Shown here piece by piece: positions 45,512-57,832 of a DNA stretch of 64,000 nucleotides. The notes under the pieces were generated by a model. The model saw only the letters and a program-made list of their open reading frames with translations, was not told the DNA's origin and made no database searches. Numbering within the stretch: the first letter of the stretch is position 1; each line of letters starts with the position of its first letter. Source of the stretch: Colletotrichum lupini (taxonomy: Eukaryota; Ascomycota; Sordariomycetes; Glomerellales; Glomerellaceae); assembly GCF_023278565.1 (NCBI RefSeq), contig NC_064672.1, positions 3,162,001-3,226,000 on the forward strand. Direction: 5' to 3'. The position numbers were made by a program, and so were the translations under genes.

Positions 45512-46938
45512 AAGGCGAGGCGACGGGAGCAGAAGCTCGTTGAAGAACCACTCCGGGCCCCCTATCAGACTTGCATTGATAAGTAATCCATATCGGCAGT
45601 GACTACTTCGAGGGGCAACCCGGCTACTTGGGCGAAGAAAGGTTGACCAACACCGCAGAGAGAAGAGGGTGTTCTGCGATGAGCTAGCTGTACAGGACGG
45701 CGTTTGCAGTACAAGTACATTAGCTGAAGCGACTGCTCAAACATAATAGACATGAGACATTGTGAGACTCTTCAGATCGTCCCAGCCAGTGAGGGTCGCA
45801 GACTCTGGAATGTGCTTGTTAGACTTTGGCCGATCTTGGACTTCTGGAGACCTTCCATCATTCCACGAGATACCGTGGTGATGCTGATAATCGCTCTTGG
45901 TTTCTCGACAGCTGTAATCATCTTCCAGAGCCATAGACCTAAGCCAGTTTTTCAGTTGGCCTAAAGTGAGCAGTGAGTCTCTAGCAAAGCCACACCACCA
46001 AGCCTGACGCGCCACATTTGCGATTGACGATGAAGAAAGGGGGTGGTCATGGCCGAGTGGGCTGGCCGACACACTTCTCTCAGTAGTCATTGCTCACTAC
46101 CAAACGGTTCTAAGCCACATTGGATGGGCACAACAGCAGCCAGATCGGCATAGAGAACTGCTTGGTTTCTAGATGTTGATGGGACAAGAGGTTGAGTTCC
46201 TTACAAGCTGTAAAGGAAGGATTCACTCAAACTGCGCAGGAAGTAGGCCTTCCATGCAGCACAGTAGAACTAGATGTAATTTACCCATGGGAGGCCCACG
46301 TGTTTTTTCCGCGGGAGCCGACAAGAAGATGCGTATTGTTCAAGCAGTCTTCATCCACTAAGCCAGGCGAGATCAATACCCAATCACAAAATCACACAAA
46401 GCCGAGGCAAAGGATTGTTGTTGGTTCATGATGTTATTGCACATCTAACAAATACAGTCATCGCCTCGTCTCAGTCATCCCAAATGCCTATGCCGACATG
46501 CTCCCAGTGAGTTTCCGCCACATCTTCTGGGGCCCTGCGCAACCAATGCTTTTTGCTTCCCTAGTTTGCCTTGTGATGAAAATGAACAAACCGAAAAATG
46601 AACTAACCAAAAACAAAATCGACCGCTGCCCGCCAAAGCTCCTCGCAATGCTTCATGAGATTTTCCAAGCCGAGCAATATAAATGCCACAAAAACTCCAC
46701 TTCAAAATGTCCTGAACCTATGTCTATCATTCCTCTTTTGCTTCCCCAATAATGCATGTTGGATAATGTTCTCCTGCCAGGTAGATTTGTAATTTGATGC
46801 CAGAATACAAAGTCGAAGTGGGAATGTTGGGCAAACGCCGAGAAGGGTGGAGAGAAAATTGGTATCATGGCTTTGCTTCAAGCACTTTAAAAAAAAAAAA
46901 AAACCAGAAGTACGAAATTGAAAAAGGGAAGTGACAGG
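45512..46938. other. Intergenic, no supported gene
   Basis: One 70-codon plus-strand frame at 45752-45964 contains a single hydrophobic segment (TVVMLIIALGFSTAVIIF) that could span a membrane, but there is no other support for a gene. A run of about 14 A lies near 46889. The right end should hold the 3' UTR of the RGS locus. Confidence 0.5.
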
Positions 46939-47781
46939 CTAGCTGGAGGTGCTGCTAGCTCTGCGCACCTCAATGTTGATATCTTTGGGTGAACCTGCCA
47001 TGCTGAAGACTCGGTGCAAGAGGCTACGCTTCGTCATGCTCGTCCGTCGGTATTGGTAATCATCGTCGCAAGAGCACGGTAAAATCGGGCTGCTTTGCTG
47101 GCTTTGGCGCTCAAGCTCAGCATCCCACCCATAGAGATCCTCGTCGGGTGCGGCATGGCAATACGATACAGGCTCGTCGTGAGCCATTGCAACGGCCTCA
47201 TCCTCTGGTGGAGGATGAACGTTGATGTCCAGCAGGTTCGAAAAGTCCGTGAACCGACAATCGATTGGCGGAGATACGGGTAGAGGCAGCTGGCTTGCAT
47301 CGACTTCCTTGGTAGTGAGCTCGTCGCAAACACCTCTGCCTGTCGGTTCGCCAGAATCTTCTGGCACAGCAGGAGGCATGGCCAGAGTGGGTGCCGCAGG
47401 AGGAGTGATTCCCATGTTTTGAACAGAAATGGGCTTCAACTTGGCGTCTTCGGATATCTCCGTGGTGATCCTCAAGGGAGCGGGAGTGTTGGTTCGCGAC
47501 CGAACTCGAATAGGGCGTCGTACCATCCAGGGCCGTGGGTTGTGGTAAGCGCTGAATTCCTTTGCGGCCATGCCACCTTTGCATCCACCATTATTGATGT
47601 GTTGTGGACCAGCAAAAGCAACCTTCTTAATTTCACTGCCGGCCTCTGACGCCGCGAGAGGTAGTCGTTTGCCTGGATGAGGCTCCTCCCACGGGTTGAA
47701 AAGGTGACGGACACGTGAGAAGCCGTCCAGAGGGAGGTGAGAAGATGATGTCGCTGGTGTGGTGGATGTAGTTGATGGCAT
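46939..47781 (-). CDS. Open frame downstream of and in frame with the RGS gene
   Basis: This 280-codon frame starts at an ATG only 12 nt after the RGS stop codon and is in the same reading frame. The codons between are TAG, GAA, CCA, GAG, GTC, ATG. It encodes a disordered Pro/Ser/Thr/Glu-rich protein with a few motif-like patches (FSRVRHLFNPWEEPHPGKRL, KEFSAYHNPRPWMVRRPI, KRSLLHRVFSMAGSP). I recognise no domain. It could be a C-terminal extension of the RGS protein (readthrough, an intron removing the TAG, or a sequencing or nonsense change), or a separate gene with an unusually short spacer. The long open frame with little antisense coding potential favours real coding. Confidence 0.5.
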   Translation of the reverse strand: MPSTTSTTPATSSSHLPLDGFSRVRHLFNPWEEPHPGKRLPLAASEAGSEIKKVAFAGPQHINNGGCKGGMAAKEFSAYHNPRPWMVRRPIRVRSRTNTPAPLRITTEISEDAKLKPISVQNMGITPPAAPTLAMPPAVPEDSGEPTGRGVCDELTTKEVDASQLPLPVSPPIDCRFTDFSNLLDINVHPPPEDEAVAMAHDEPVSYCHAAPDEDLYGWDAELERQSQQSSPILPCSCDDDYQYRRTSMTKRSLLHRVFSMAGSPKDINIEVRRASSTSS

Positions 47782-47793
47782 GACCTCTGGTTC

Positions 47794-48846
47794 CTATAAA
47801 GGGTTGCTCTGGCTGCCTTCAGCCATGGTGACGTCCCCATCAGTGATTGGGGCCGATGATGTCGGGTTGTTTCGTCGGTTAGAGCGTGACTTGCGATGGA
47901 GACCCAACTTGGCGCCAACCTTCTTCCACCCGTTATTGTGTGCGGTCAATGCCCGTTGAAGTCCACCTGGGGAGGTACTGAATGTCCAGTCTGAAGTTGG
48001 CGGAGTAGTGGGAGGAGTCATTGGCTCTGTGCCAGGAGAAACAGCGCTTCCACTATCATCTGTCAATCCCTCGCGTTCAGCGTGTTCGCCAGACGCAGAA
48101 GCCGATCGACTTGTGGCACCACTGCGACCCAAAGTCAGCTGGGGTAGGAACTTGGGAGACTTCACGGGCTCTTCTGACCTAGCCCCAGCACCCTCGGCCC
48201 GAAGGCGCAGGCGACCAGGTCGGCCTTCGTCCTCCGCCGTACGGCAATCGCCATGGCCCGGTTGGACCGACTCGATGAAGGGAACAAGTACAGAATCGTT
48301 CATGAGCTCGTAGACGATTCTGACGGCGTCGTCGAGTTCACTTGGAGGAGGTGGGGCGGAGGAGCAGTCCAGGTTCGTAAGATGATTCCGCACGGGCGAA
48401 GGAAGATTAACCTCGCGCGGCGCGTATGGAATGATGTATGCTTGCATGAGCTTCTCCCACAATGAGCAGACATGCTCTTTACCATCGCCGATCCATTCCT
48501 GGTTGGTGATGATCTGCTCGTATGCCTTGCGATATCTGTCGGCGTCCATAGTGAATTCTAGGGTCTCCAGACAGTGGTTCTGAGAGAGGTATGCCATGAA
48601 TGCTGCTAGTGTCCATGGCGGCATAGAGGTGTTCGAGAGAATCTCCGAGAGAGTGGGTGGTGTTAAGATGACGGCGCCGGGCATCAAGGCCCCGCTGGTG
48701 GGTCTCGACCTCGACATGATCGTGGTGTATTCCCAGTCCAGGACAGCTGAAGCCGGACTGGGTGGTGACAGTTCCCTCTCGGGTGAAGGTGAAGGACTCA
48801 GGTAGATGGGGGAGTGCTGTCTTATCCTGGACCTTTTCATTTCCAC
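47794..48846 (-). CDS. Regulator of G-protein signalling (RGS) protein, RgsA type
   Basis: An uninterrupted frame of 350 residues. RGS proteins bind G-alpha-GTP and accelerate its hydrolysis, damping heterotrimeric G-protein signals that control growth, conidiation and stress responses in fungi. The domain begins near residue 62 (TPPTLSEILSNTSMPPWTLA), continues through MAYLSQNHCLETLEFTMDAD and LWEKLMQAYIIPYAPREVNL, and ends near 193 (AVRIVYELMNDSVLVPFIES). The tail is disordered with a Pro/Thr segment (MTPPTTPPTSDW) and a basic patch, WKKVGAKLGLHRKSRSNRR, that may contact membranes or enter the nucleus (inference). A second in-frame ATG lies at 48840. The stop is the TAG at 47794-47796, preceded by CCTTTA. 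See the adjoining in-frame ORF. Confidence 0.88.
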   Translation of the reverse strand: MEMKRSRIRQHSPIYLSPSPSPERELSPPSPASAVLDWEYTTIMSRSRPTSGALMPGAVILTPPTLSEILSNTSMPPWTLAAFMAYLSQNHCLETLEFTMDADRYRKAYEQIITNQEWIGDGKEHVCSLWEKLMQAYIIPYAPREVNLPSPVRNHLTNLDCSSAPPPPSELDDAVRIVYELMNDSVLVPFIESVQPGHGDCRTAEDEGRPGRLRLRAEGAGARSEEPVKSPKFLPQLTLGRSGATSRSASASGEHAEREGLTDDSGSAVSPGTEPMTPPTTPPTSDWTFSTSPGGLQRALTAHNNGWKKVGAKLGLHRKSRSNRRNNPTSSAPITDGDVTMAEGSQSNPL

Positions 48847-50300
48847 GCCAAGTTAACTTGTGCAGAAAATATTGGAGTTGCCAAAAGCCGCTGATCAAAA
48901 AGACAGCAGTAGACTGGTGTTGCAGGGTAGTCTTGGGCGCCTAGAATTGCATCGATGACCCCATAGAAGGCGCTGATTGTCGTAACAAACTACAGTGAGT
49001 GCAGCCTTTCTTCGGTTGAGACGAATTCGGGTCGTCTTCCACGGAATGTTTCCCTCGGCGGATAGTCTCGATGAAGTGACCAAATCCTACTTTTTGTTGC
49101 ACATGTGGATACAACAAGTTGAGTCGCGCTAAACGTTGATCGACTAAAGATTATCGATGTGGTGTAATATGGTTGTTGTCGTGGTGTTGAGTCGAAAAGA
49201 GCGAGCACAGCTTAGATCGTAGAGAGCTGTTGGTGCTGAAAAGGACGGGGCCCACGGGAGGTATATAGCCCAGAGCGTTGTAGATAAGGGCGCTATGTTC
49301 AGGCGGGCTTTGGGAGGAGGCTTGCACTAAGACAAGATTGGAGACGCTAGAAGTGTCTTGGTGACGGGAATGGAATTGACTCGTCGCAATCGGCAATGAG
49401 TGTGCAAGATGCTGCTTGCAGAATGTCGCAGACGACAGTCAGTTAACAGTAAGAGTGCAGCGAAGCTCCAAGGTAGACCAGTGGTAGTGTGTTCTGAGAG
49501 ATGTATGCGGAATGCAATCAAGCCACACGTTCGACGGTTATCCAATACGGTCGAGTGTACGATGCGGTACAAACGGGTTCCTTTGGCTGGTGGCTTCGAA
49601 GACTGGCGACGTGACGTCTTTACAGAGTCGAATTCAGGAGGGGAATGCTGATCGAAGGAAACAAACGGTATGAGGCGTGGTTTGGTGGTCGAATTCGTCG
49701 CTACTGTGGACGGTCTCTCGAAGTTGGTAGGTAGGTATTTGGTAGAACAAGGAAACTAGCTATGAGAGAACGTGGTAGCGAGCTGGTGACCCGTGTCGGA
49801 ATAGTGGTTGTATTGTGTTTTGTGGTGAACACGAGGAATGAAGTCGGCGACGATATTCGTACGGCGGCAGGCGATTGATGTCGTGTAGCGATATGGGTCT
49901 CTCTTTGATTTGGTGGGGATATCAGGCGAATGTGACGGGTGGTGTCGAGGAAAGGATTCGCAGTGGATCGTGAGAGAGTGGAAGAAGTAGGAAGCAGGCG
50001 AAGAAGGAAAATGGAACTAGTGAGAATGTCTGTCTTGTGAGAATTGGGAGTGTTTGAGAAGGAGAGGAAAGGTGAAGCATTAACGGTAGGATTGAAGGGG
50101 ATGGGTAGGAGGAGAGGACATGAGATAGCTAAAAGCGTCCGGTATCCATCCAGTCAGAACAAGTACATGGGGCAAGTATCTTTTGGACGGCGGCCGTACC
50201 GTATCATGCCTATGGTAGGCGAGGAGGCGAGGCAAGGAATGGTAGAGTAAGGTCAGGATAGGTAGGTACGGGGCCCGCAAGAGGGAATGCTCCGCACTGG
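48847..50300. other. RGS promoter and probable long leader
   Basis: The plus strand is GA-rich through about 50.05 kb, so the RGS transcript sense is pyrimidine-rich, as in many fungal promoters and 5' leaders. Several short ATG-initiated frames lie on the minus strand (for example 48895-49083 and 49151-49396). They could act as uORFs if the leader is that long. No separate gene is supported. Confidence 0.45.
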
Positions 50301-52392
50301 ATTAGCGCGCCGGGGGCCATGTGCCTCAAGTACCAAAAGTCATAGGTTGCGAGCAGTATCCGTACGTACTTGGACCACAATGCTCCTACTCAACGTAACC
50401 CAACGAGGCGTGTCCGCGGGTAGCAGTACCTTCATCCCGAAGGTCCTCAGTATCCACCGAGCCACACCTCAGCGAGAAGAAGGGTGAACGTCTGCGCACC
50501 TCAAATCAGATCCATCCTTCCATCACCATGCTGCCCGGGGCCCAGGGCCTTTCCCCCCATCCACCAGGCCAGTACCAGGAGGGACCCAGTCCACACATTC
50601 GCTCTTGCCTGTTGAAGGGAGACCCGGACGAGGCGCTGGACGGGGCAAAGGCCCCAGGATGCGTGTGGGCTCTGAGGCAGGGGAGGCCTGTCAGCGGAAG
50701 GGGAGTTTGCCAGGGTGTGGGAACAAGTCTCATTGCGATATAGGTGGTACGCAGCAAAAGACCACGAACAAGGTATCGGAGACAGCGAAAGTGCGCAGAA
50801 GTAGTACTTGACCAAGGCCATTCAATCGGGTATCACCGCCGAAGGGAAGAAAAAAAAAGCACCGACCAACCCTGTACGGAAATGCCTATGGCCCAGTGAA
50901 CAGTACTTTGTACGTTGTGTGCTTGCAGGGTTCATTGGGCAAAGGAGACAAGACGAGGCAGGAGGCACATCATTGCCCGGAAAGAGAAGGCCAGAAGACA
51001 ACCGGTGACCAATGGAAGCCAAGCGATGGAATATGCGTAATGCGTTGCTTCTATACTTCCATGTCGCTTCTACTGCGTAGGCCATTCTTCAATAGTACTC
51101 CGTAAACAGCGAACAAGCTTCAATGTTCACGCGATACCTACACAATCGTGACATGGCCAGAGAGGTTTGGACATTTCACAGATACAGCTGTACAAAGACA
51201 CGCTGAAGCTACACCAGTCACCAGCACCGCGGGCGGGTACCGGTGGAGGCATGCGGTGACTGAAAGCCTGGAAGTGACGCGTTGCTCTTGCGACGACACG
51301 GTGGCACAGAGGCGGGGAGGGGAGTCTTTGCTGCGGTTGGGCTGTAGCCTGCGGTAACGTGGTTGCGTGTGAGGACCCTCAAGCTCTCTAGTAATACCTA
51401 GAGTACGGAGTATCTGTAGAGGTAGAGAGTCCAGCACTCCAAATGGAACCTCAGCCTGCCAGACGGGACTTTCGGCTTGCTAAGGAAGCCGAGTACCCTC
51501 CTGAGACTGGAGTCGAGGCAGGCCAGAAGAACCAGAGCATCCTATCGTAGCCGAGAGACGATGGGTTAAGGAACTTGAGTGGTCTTCTTTGCCCCGTCCT
51601 TCTATGTAGTCGTATTGTCGAAAAGGGGGGTTCGGTATTATGGTCATAGTGGCCTTAGCCCCCTCCCCCCGGTTCTCCCTTTCTCTTTCGTTTTCTTTCT
51701 GTTCTTCTTGTTGTTGTTGTTAGGGGCTTCAGCTTGGAGGGCACGGAAGGCTGGCTTAGCAATCAACAAGGTGTGGGAAGGTCACAGTCTGAGCAACAAT
51801 TGGAAAGTGACCTTGACCTGACAGGATTGATGCACAACAGCGGCAGAAGAAAGGCGGGAAGACGAAATGGAAGACGGATGGAAGACGGGATGGAAAGGAG
51901 ACAGAAGGGAGGGGAGTTGGGACACAGCCGTAGTGAAGGAAAAGGGGTGGGACAAGCCGTGATCAACTGAGCCCAGCCAGATTGGTGTGAGTGGGGCCTC
52001 TCAGCACTAGACTGCGCTAGAAGGCTTCGAAAGAGGGTCCGAGTGATCCAATGATGGCGCTGCATGGGCCGATTGTGCCCATTTGGGGAAAGTCGGTGGA
52101 AAACAACAGACACCCAAATGGAAGGCATATGGAACAATTCGATCAAGGGAAGGCAACAGGGGTCATTCTTAGGTAAGCGAATGATAGTCCATACGCTACA
52201 TAGTACGTGCCTATCTTACCTGCCCAGAGAGGAGCTGATAGGCAATAGGCTGGGCTGGCCCTGACTGAACGGGATGAGAGTGAGGGATCGAAAGGAGCGG
52301 GTCGCGGGATTACGGTGGTCTAGGCTAGGTCTTTTTTTCTCTTCTTCTCTTGTTCCCCGTCGTAACTTCTACCGCTTTACAGTTTTCCATCC

Positions 52393-52416
52393 TTTTTTTT
52401 TTTGTTTTTTTTTTTT
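52393..52416 (+). repeat. Interrupted poly-T tract
   Basis: Eleven T, one G, then twelve T. It is flanked by other T-rich sequence and looks like a low-complexity tract in intergenic DNA. Confidence 0.8.
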
Positions 52417-55400
52417 GTGATCGCAGCACATGGTAATTCACGCAAAGCGTATGGAGTATTCGTACGGGGAACCCGTATCTCTTCTTTGCAAAAAAAAAAC
52501 TCTCAACGGTAGCCTCGGCCATTTTGCGTTTGCTCTCTGGGCCTGGACCACCAAGACATGGCCGTTCGGCTTCATAATTTTGGTTCCATTGCCCGTTTTC
52601 TACGGAGCACGGAGCCAAGAACTGGGGGTTACGTCGGCTTCGCCTATCCCTCAACCGCAGTCTCAGTCTGTACTTGTATGTAGGTCTCCCGAGTGGCCCC
52701 CGGTCATCTCGCCATTTCGCGCTTATTCCCTCGTCCATCGACTCCATTGGCCTTGCGGGAAAAATGAAGCAGACCAGACCCGTCACCGTCATCGTGATCG
52801 TGGTGCCGGCTATCCTTTTCACCTGCTTGGCCCCATGGCCGTTTCCCCCGTTTCATCCCATCAACATCCAATCACTCGACGCGCTTGTTGCCCATCCACA
52901 GTTGACCCCTTCCTCCGTCCCATCTCGTGCCCCATTTCGTCCGCTGGTCGCTCCATCAGTCCATCTGCTTTCGACAGACGTCGGGCGCTGGTCGCTGGCG
53001 CCGGTCTGACTGTCTGACACTTTTGATGGGAGCCCTCGACGCTGTCTGTACAACACATGCCAATGGCGTAATTTGATGTCACAGATTCCACCAGAATGAC
53101 TGGACAAGACATTTGTTGCTATCTCATATCTCCGTCAACAACATGCGAGACAGGGCTCCGTTTATACAATCAACAAGTAGCATAGTCTCCGCACATGGCC
53201 TCTTTAGGATCTGCTCTGAACCAAAGGTACTCTAGGGATACCTACTTTTTTGAGATAGTAGCAACCCTCAAACTTCATACTTGCTCCTCCACAGCGTCAA
53301 TGGATGGAGTACAGGTAGGTACAGGCTCTTGCAAGTGTAAGACAGTCTCATTCTCACCTACAAGTTGACACTATCCGGACCTTACTTTACATAGAGCACC
53401 GGTTGGGCTCATCCGTGCACCCAGTACCTATTCAAGCCCTCGCTCTCTCGCGCTCACAACTCATCTTTGGGCTATGGCGCCTTCCGTTCCCAATAGATCC
53501 CTTGCTATTTCGGCCATCTCTCCGTCTCACCGTCCGTTTCGCTTCCCACTTAGCTTCGGTGGCCGCCATGATTCAATCAGTCGCAGTCGCGCAGTAATTC
53601 TCTCTCTCTCAGACTCTCTAGCTGGCTCCGCAAAAAGTGCCAAATGCCAGGAAGTCCCTGGCTCGCCGCTCGTGCGAGCTTACAGAGCTCTTACAGAGCA
53701 AAGGTGAGACTGGGAATAAGAGAGAAAAAGGGAGCGAGCGCTGCCAATACCGTTGCCGCCGCCGCCACGTCGCGCCGCGCCACTCGCGGCTCGCACCTCC
53801 TTGCAGTTTTCACGTTCCATGGGGCATGGCCGCATGGGTGGTGACAGAGCAGTGGAAAGCGAATCCGTGTTCTCTCAGAGTTCCATGAATCCTCATCCGT
53901 CGACTGATCCGAAGCCCGAATCACAGCAGTGAGCAGACCTTCTCCTGTCTGCGTTTTGTCGCACGACCGTATCCAGGTAGTATCTGCACGACTGCGTCAC
54001 TACGCTCGACCCACCAGCGTGAGAAATAGAACATCCGACCAGCGGCGGCCGACTGCTCATGTACGCATACTCGATGGTTGAGGCGAAGCAGCCCCAACAC
54101 CGGCCGAGTCTCTGCTTCGGTACCGCTGTGGATCATGACAATGGGTTTGACGGGCCGAGGCCATCTTCAGGATGCCGTATCCAATGTTTCCTTCTCCATG
54201 TCCATCTCACTGGAAATATTCTTTCCCCGGCCGATCTTGTGCTTGGCACCGTTTTTCCCACATCCATTTGCTCCACGCATTATCACGACTAAATAAATGC
54301 ATTTGGCCCAAATCAACAAGGTCCCTTGTTATTAATATGCGGATAATTGTTGTATCATCTCTTTGGGTGGTTGCTTTCTCTCGTTCCACCTTCCCCAGAT
54401 GATAGATCTAGATAGGCATCTAGGGGAGCTCATAATACACACACAAAACGTACTGTATTGTGGTTACCCGTGTAGCAACCCACTAGACGAAGCTGGCCGG
54501 GAAGCTTTGTTCACCGTGGGAAGAATGTACGGATGTCTAATTACATCAACATCCACCGACCGCCAATCCCTCACTCGTCCCGAGGTTGAAGACACCTAGG
54601 TCCACAGACTGGTGCGGCGGATCAGCAATCAGAATACCTAGCCATGCTATGGCTCGAGTGTCTGATCAACATGCGTGCTAGTAGTATGCGGCATTGGACT
54701 TTCCGATTGTGGCATAACGCCACGCGCTGATGGTACGGGTGCGCCATTCAGACGGGCCTGACCCCCTCAGCACCGTCGTCACGTCTCACTCTCAGTTTGA
54801 CTTACGGGGAGACGGGGAGGTGTGTGGTGGGTTCCTACCGTTCGGCAATGGAAGAACCCACGAGGAGGAGAGGGAAGAAAAAAGGATGAGACGTGGGTGA
54901 CGCGATGTGCCGCAGTCTTACATATGCCGTCATACTGTTCCTTCAGACAATGCCAAATAGACGCACGGGTACGGTACACCGCGCCTACTGGTCATGGACT
55001 CTCTCATTCTCTCGTTACAAGCTCATACTCCTCTCGGAAATGCTGATATGATGGTAAAGGGAGTTGCTGCAGACTGTAGTCTGTTCAGAACCTCAATATC
55101 TTTACGGATGGGTATTGCATAGTTGAACACCCGATCTGCCGCGTTTTGAGGAACCCCCGGAAGATTAACCCAACCAGGCCCCATCCCCAATGACTTCCAA
55201 GCCCGCCCGGCCCCCAGGTACAATTCGTCCAGCACCCCGTCCAGCAAGGTAGGTCACCACCATCTGGCCGAAAGCAGAAAGTAACATTCAAAGTCCTTTC
55301 AGCAGAAGGGGAGGGGAGGGGGGTGAGCAACGGCAGAGTTCCTGCAAGGGTGTGCTTCTGGCGAAAAGGGTCTCTGCATCCCGCACCCTTGATTTTTAAA

Positions 55401-57820
55401 ATTCGATGCGATTCCTAGTGAACCAATCCTTCTCTATCCGTACGAATATCACGCCCTCTCCGTACAGATTTGATGGGCCGCCATGCCTGGCTCTGATAGG
55501 CCTGGATAATAATGATGTTCATGCCTGTAATGAAATTACCGCTTGACGTTGCGACGCCGCCCGCTGCCGAGTGATACAATATATCGTCAGCTTTATCTTT
55601 CCTTATACAACGTCGCGGGGGCAAGAAGTGATTAAGTGGTTGCCTTTGAATGAGATCGTCTGCGATTGATCACAAAATTGAAATCGGGGAAAATTCAATG
55701 CAAGCAAGCACCCCGTCGTCGTTCGTTCCCACACTTGGAATTCTGAGACGGACGGCACACACACTCTTACACCCACCGGTTCGGCAGTTGGAAAAAAAGG
55801 CGTGGCATTTGGCATTTTCTACCACCTAAAAGATACAATCGCAAACATGCAAATGCTGCCCGCGATGGCGAGGAAGGTCGCTACGGGCGCTGGGGGATGT
55901 GGTGATATTGGGCAGAAGTATCCGTAAGATGCATAACATTCACTCATCGCCAGCCATTTCAACCGGGGGAGAGGGGCACTCTAAGGATGAGTGAGATGCG
56001 ATGAGTGATTGCCGATTGAGAGGTGGATGATCCCCCTCTGATCGAGAGAACAAAGGTGCTTGCATGCTTGCCTCATCGACTGAGATGATTCGGATGGAAG
56101 GTCAGGACGTGAGTGAGCACGGTGAGGTAGAATGGGGGCAGACATGCATTCAGCAAATGTCTCAACTTCTATTTTCGTTTTTTTTTGTTTTTTGTTCTTC
56201 ATGTCGTCCAGTCTAATTCCCCCCTCGTATGACCTCATACTCACCTCCAACGGAAACCTTCTGGAAGGTTGCGCAAGGTATGTTCCTTCTCCGCCCCCAT
56301 CCGCCGGATGTCAACCCGAGAGCGCTTACCTACCCTCTGGAAGTCTGGACCTGGAAGAAGAGATGGTAATGAAATCATTGTCGCCGGATCATCAGACGAG
56401 CGAGAGCCCCTCACGTCGTTTTGTCTGCAAGTTGAACGAATTCGTTACCAAGACTACGTAGAGTGTGGTTCATGTGGGCTACGGGACGACCAGTCCGGCT
56501 TAGCACAACCCTTGGCCGCCCCCTCCCTGCTCCCCCCAGTCCGCCTCTGCCGCCGCAAGCCGACTCGTTCCCCCCCGCGGCGCCCCATCCGCTTGACCAT
56601 GCTTCGGGCTCGCACATCCGTCTACCTTACGCTACCTTGAAAGTTTACGTACACATTGTCCTTGGGTTAAGGTTGCGATAAAGTCCGCCGGCTGCCGAGC
56701 CAAGATATCGAGTATTAAACAAGAGAAACACTAAGCGATGTTGAGGAAACAGAGACTAGGGGGATAAAGCTAGGTAACAAACACGGAGAGACATATGTAT
56801 CGTGTGGGATACCGACACTTCTCTGCCACATTGGGGGAAGCTTTCGTTGGTTCAGTCTAGGTACATCTGCCCCGGGAATAAGAGCACATGGTATAGCAAG
56901 TGCTGGTTTGTTCCCGGAGGCGTATGGCGTGTGCGAGTTGTCGGTTGCTGGTCGCAATCAAACAAGGTTACGCAACCTTTGACGGATAGGTATGTGTGGC
57001 TGATGGCAAGGCTTGATAGTGTCGATCTGGGGCTTGAGGTACCTAGCCATCCGCCATCCACACTCTCATTAACGCAAGTGCAGAATGCAAGTTTGGCCCC
57101 CGTTCCCTTCCTTGAGAGAGCAGCCGGCATGAACATTGGCACATAAGCTAGTGAGTGTTGTGGGTGCAGACTTCGTGTGGTATATGCTTTGATACCCGTA
57201 ATGCTAATACAACCCAGATGTCACGGAGCGGGCTAGGTATGGTGCCCGGCCGCCCGCCCCGACTTGGCTTTCAAATGTCTCAACGTGCCAGTTCCGAGTT
57301 GAGATTCACGGCATGCGTGACTTGATAATCTGGAGTACGGAGTAGACGACCAATTTATTCCTGCCCCCCGGAAATCCCATTGCTTGGCTTCCACGGGTTT
57401 CCCCAGCGTGCCAGGGAAGCACACGTGTGATTCGGGGTGCGTTGTGATATGTATACATTCGGAACCGTTGCCCTGTCCACCCCTCCAAAATCTTCATGTA
57501 GGGGAGGTTCTGCGGGCATCCGTACGGCACGCCCGGTTGCGGGCTCTGATATCTAACGAGAGGGTCGTTGGCCGTTGTGTCGTGCTACCTTACGCAACGC
57601 GCGCTGGGAGGGTTGCAGTTGCAGCCGTTCCGGTTGCGAAAAGGAGTAAAATGCGTGGCGGCCGATCCATTGCGATGATGCGGGATACATAAGAGGGGAA
57701 GGATGAGAGAGAGACATCGTGACAGGCCCGGTGGATTCGTGTTTTCTTCTTTCTCCCTTGATCCTCCTCGCCCCCTTGAACGTGGTTGGTTGCCAGGTTG
57801 CTCAGGGCCTACAGGGTTTT

Positions 57821-57832
57821 GGGGGGGGGGGG
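57821..57832 (+). repeat. Homopolymer run of 12 G
   Basis: Twelve uninterrupted G residues follow four T residues in intergenic DNA. The length may be imprecise. Confidence 0.85.

Noticed and set aside
45752..45964. 70-codon frame with one hydrophobic segment
   Set aside because: A single possible membrane span is too little evidence without conservation or transcript data.
52430..53017. 195-codon plus-strand frame, including a signal-peptide-like MKQTRPVTVIVIVVPAILF
   Set aside because: The hydrophobic stretch is in a different phase from the longer frame, and the rest is Pro/Ser/Arg-rich low complexity. Not enough to call a secreted protein.
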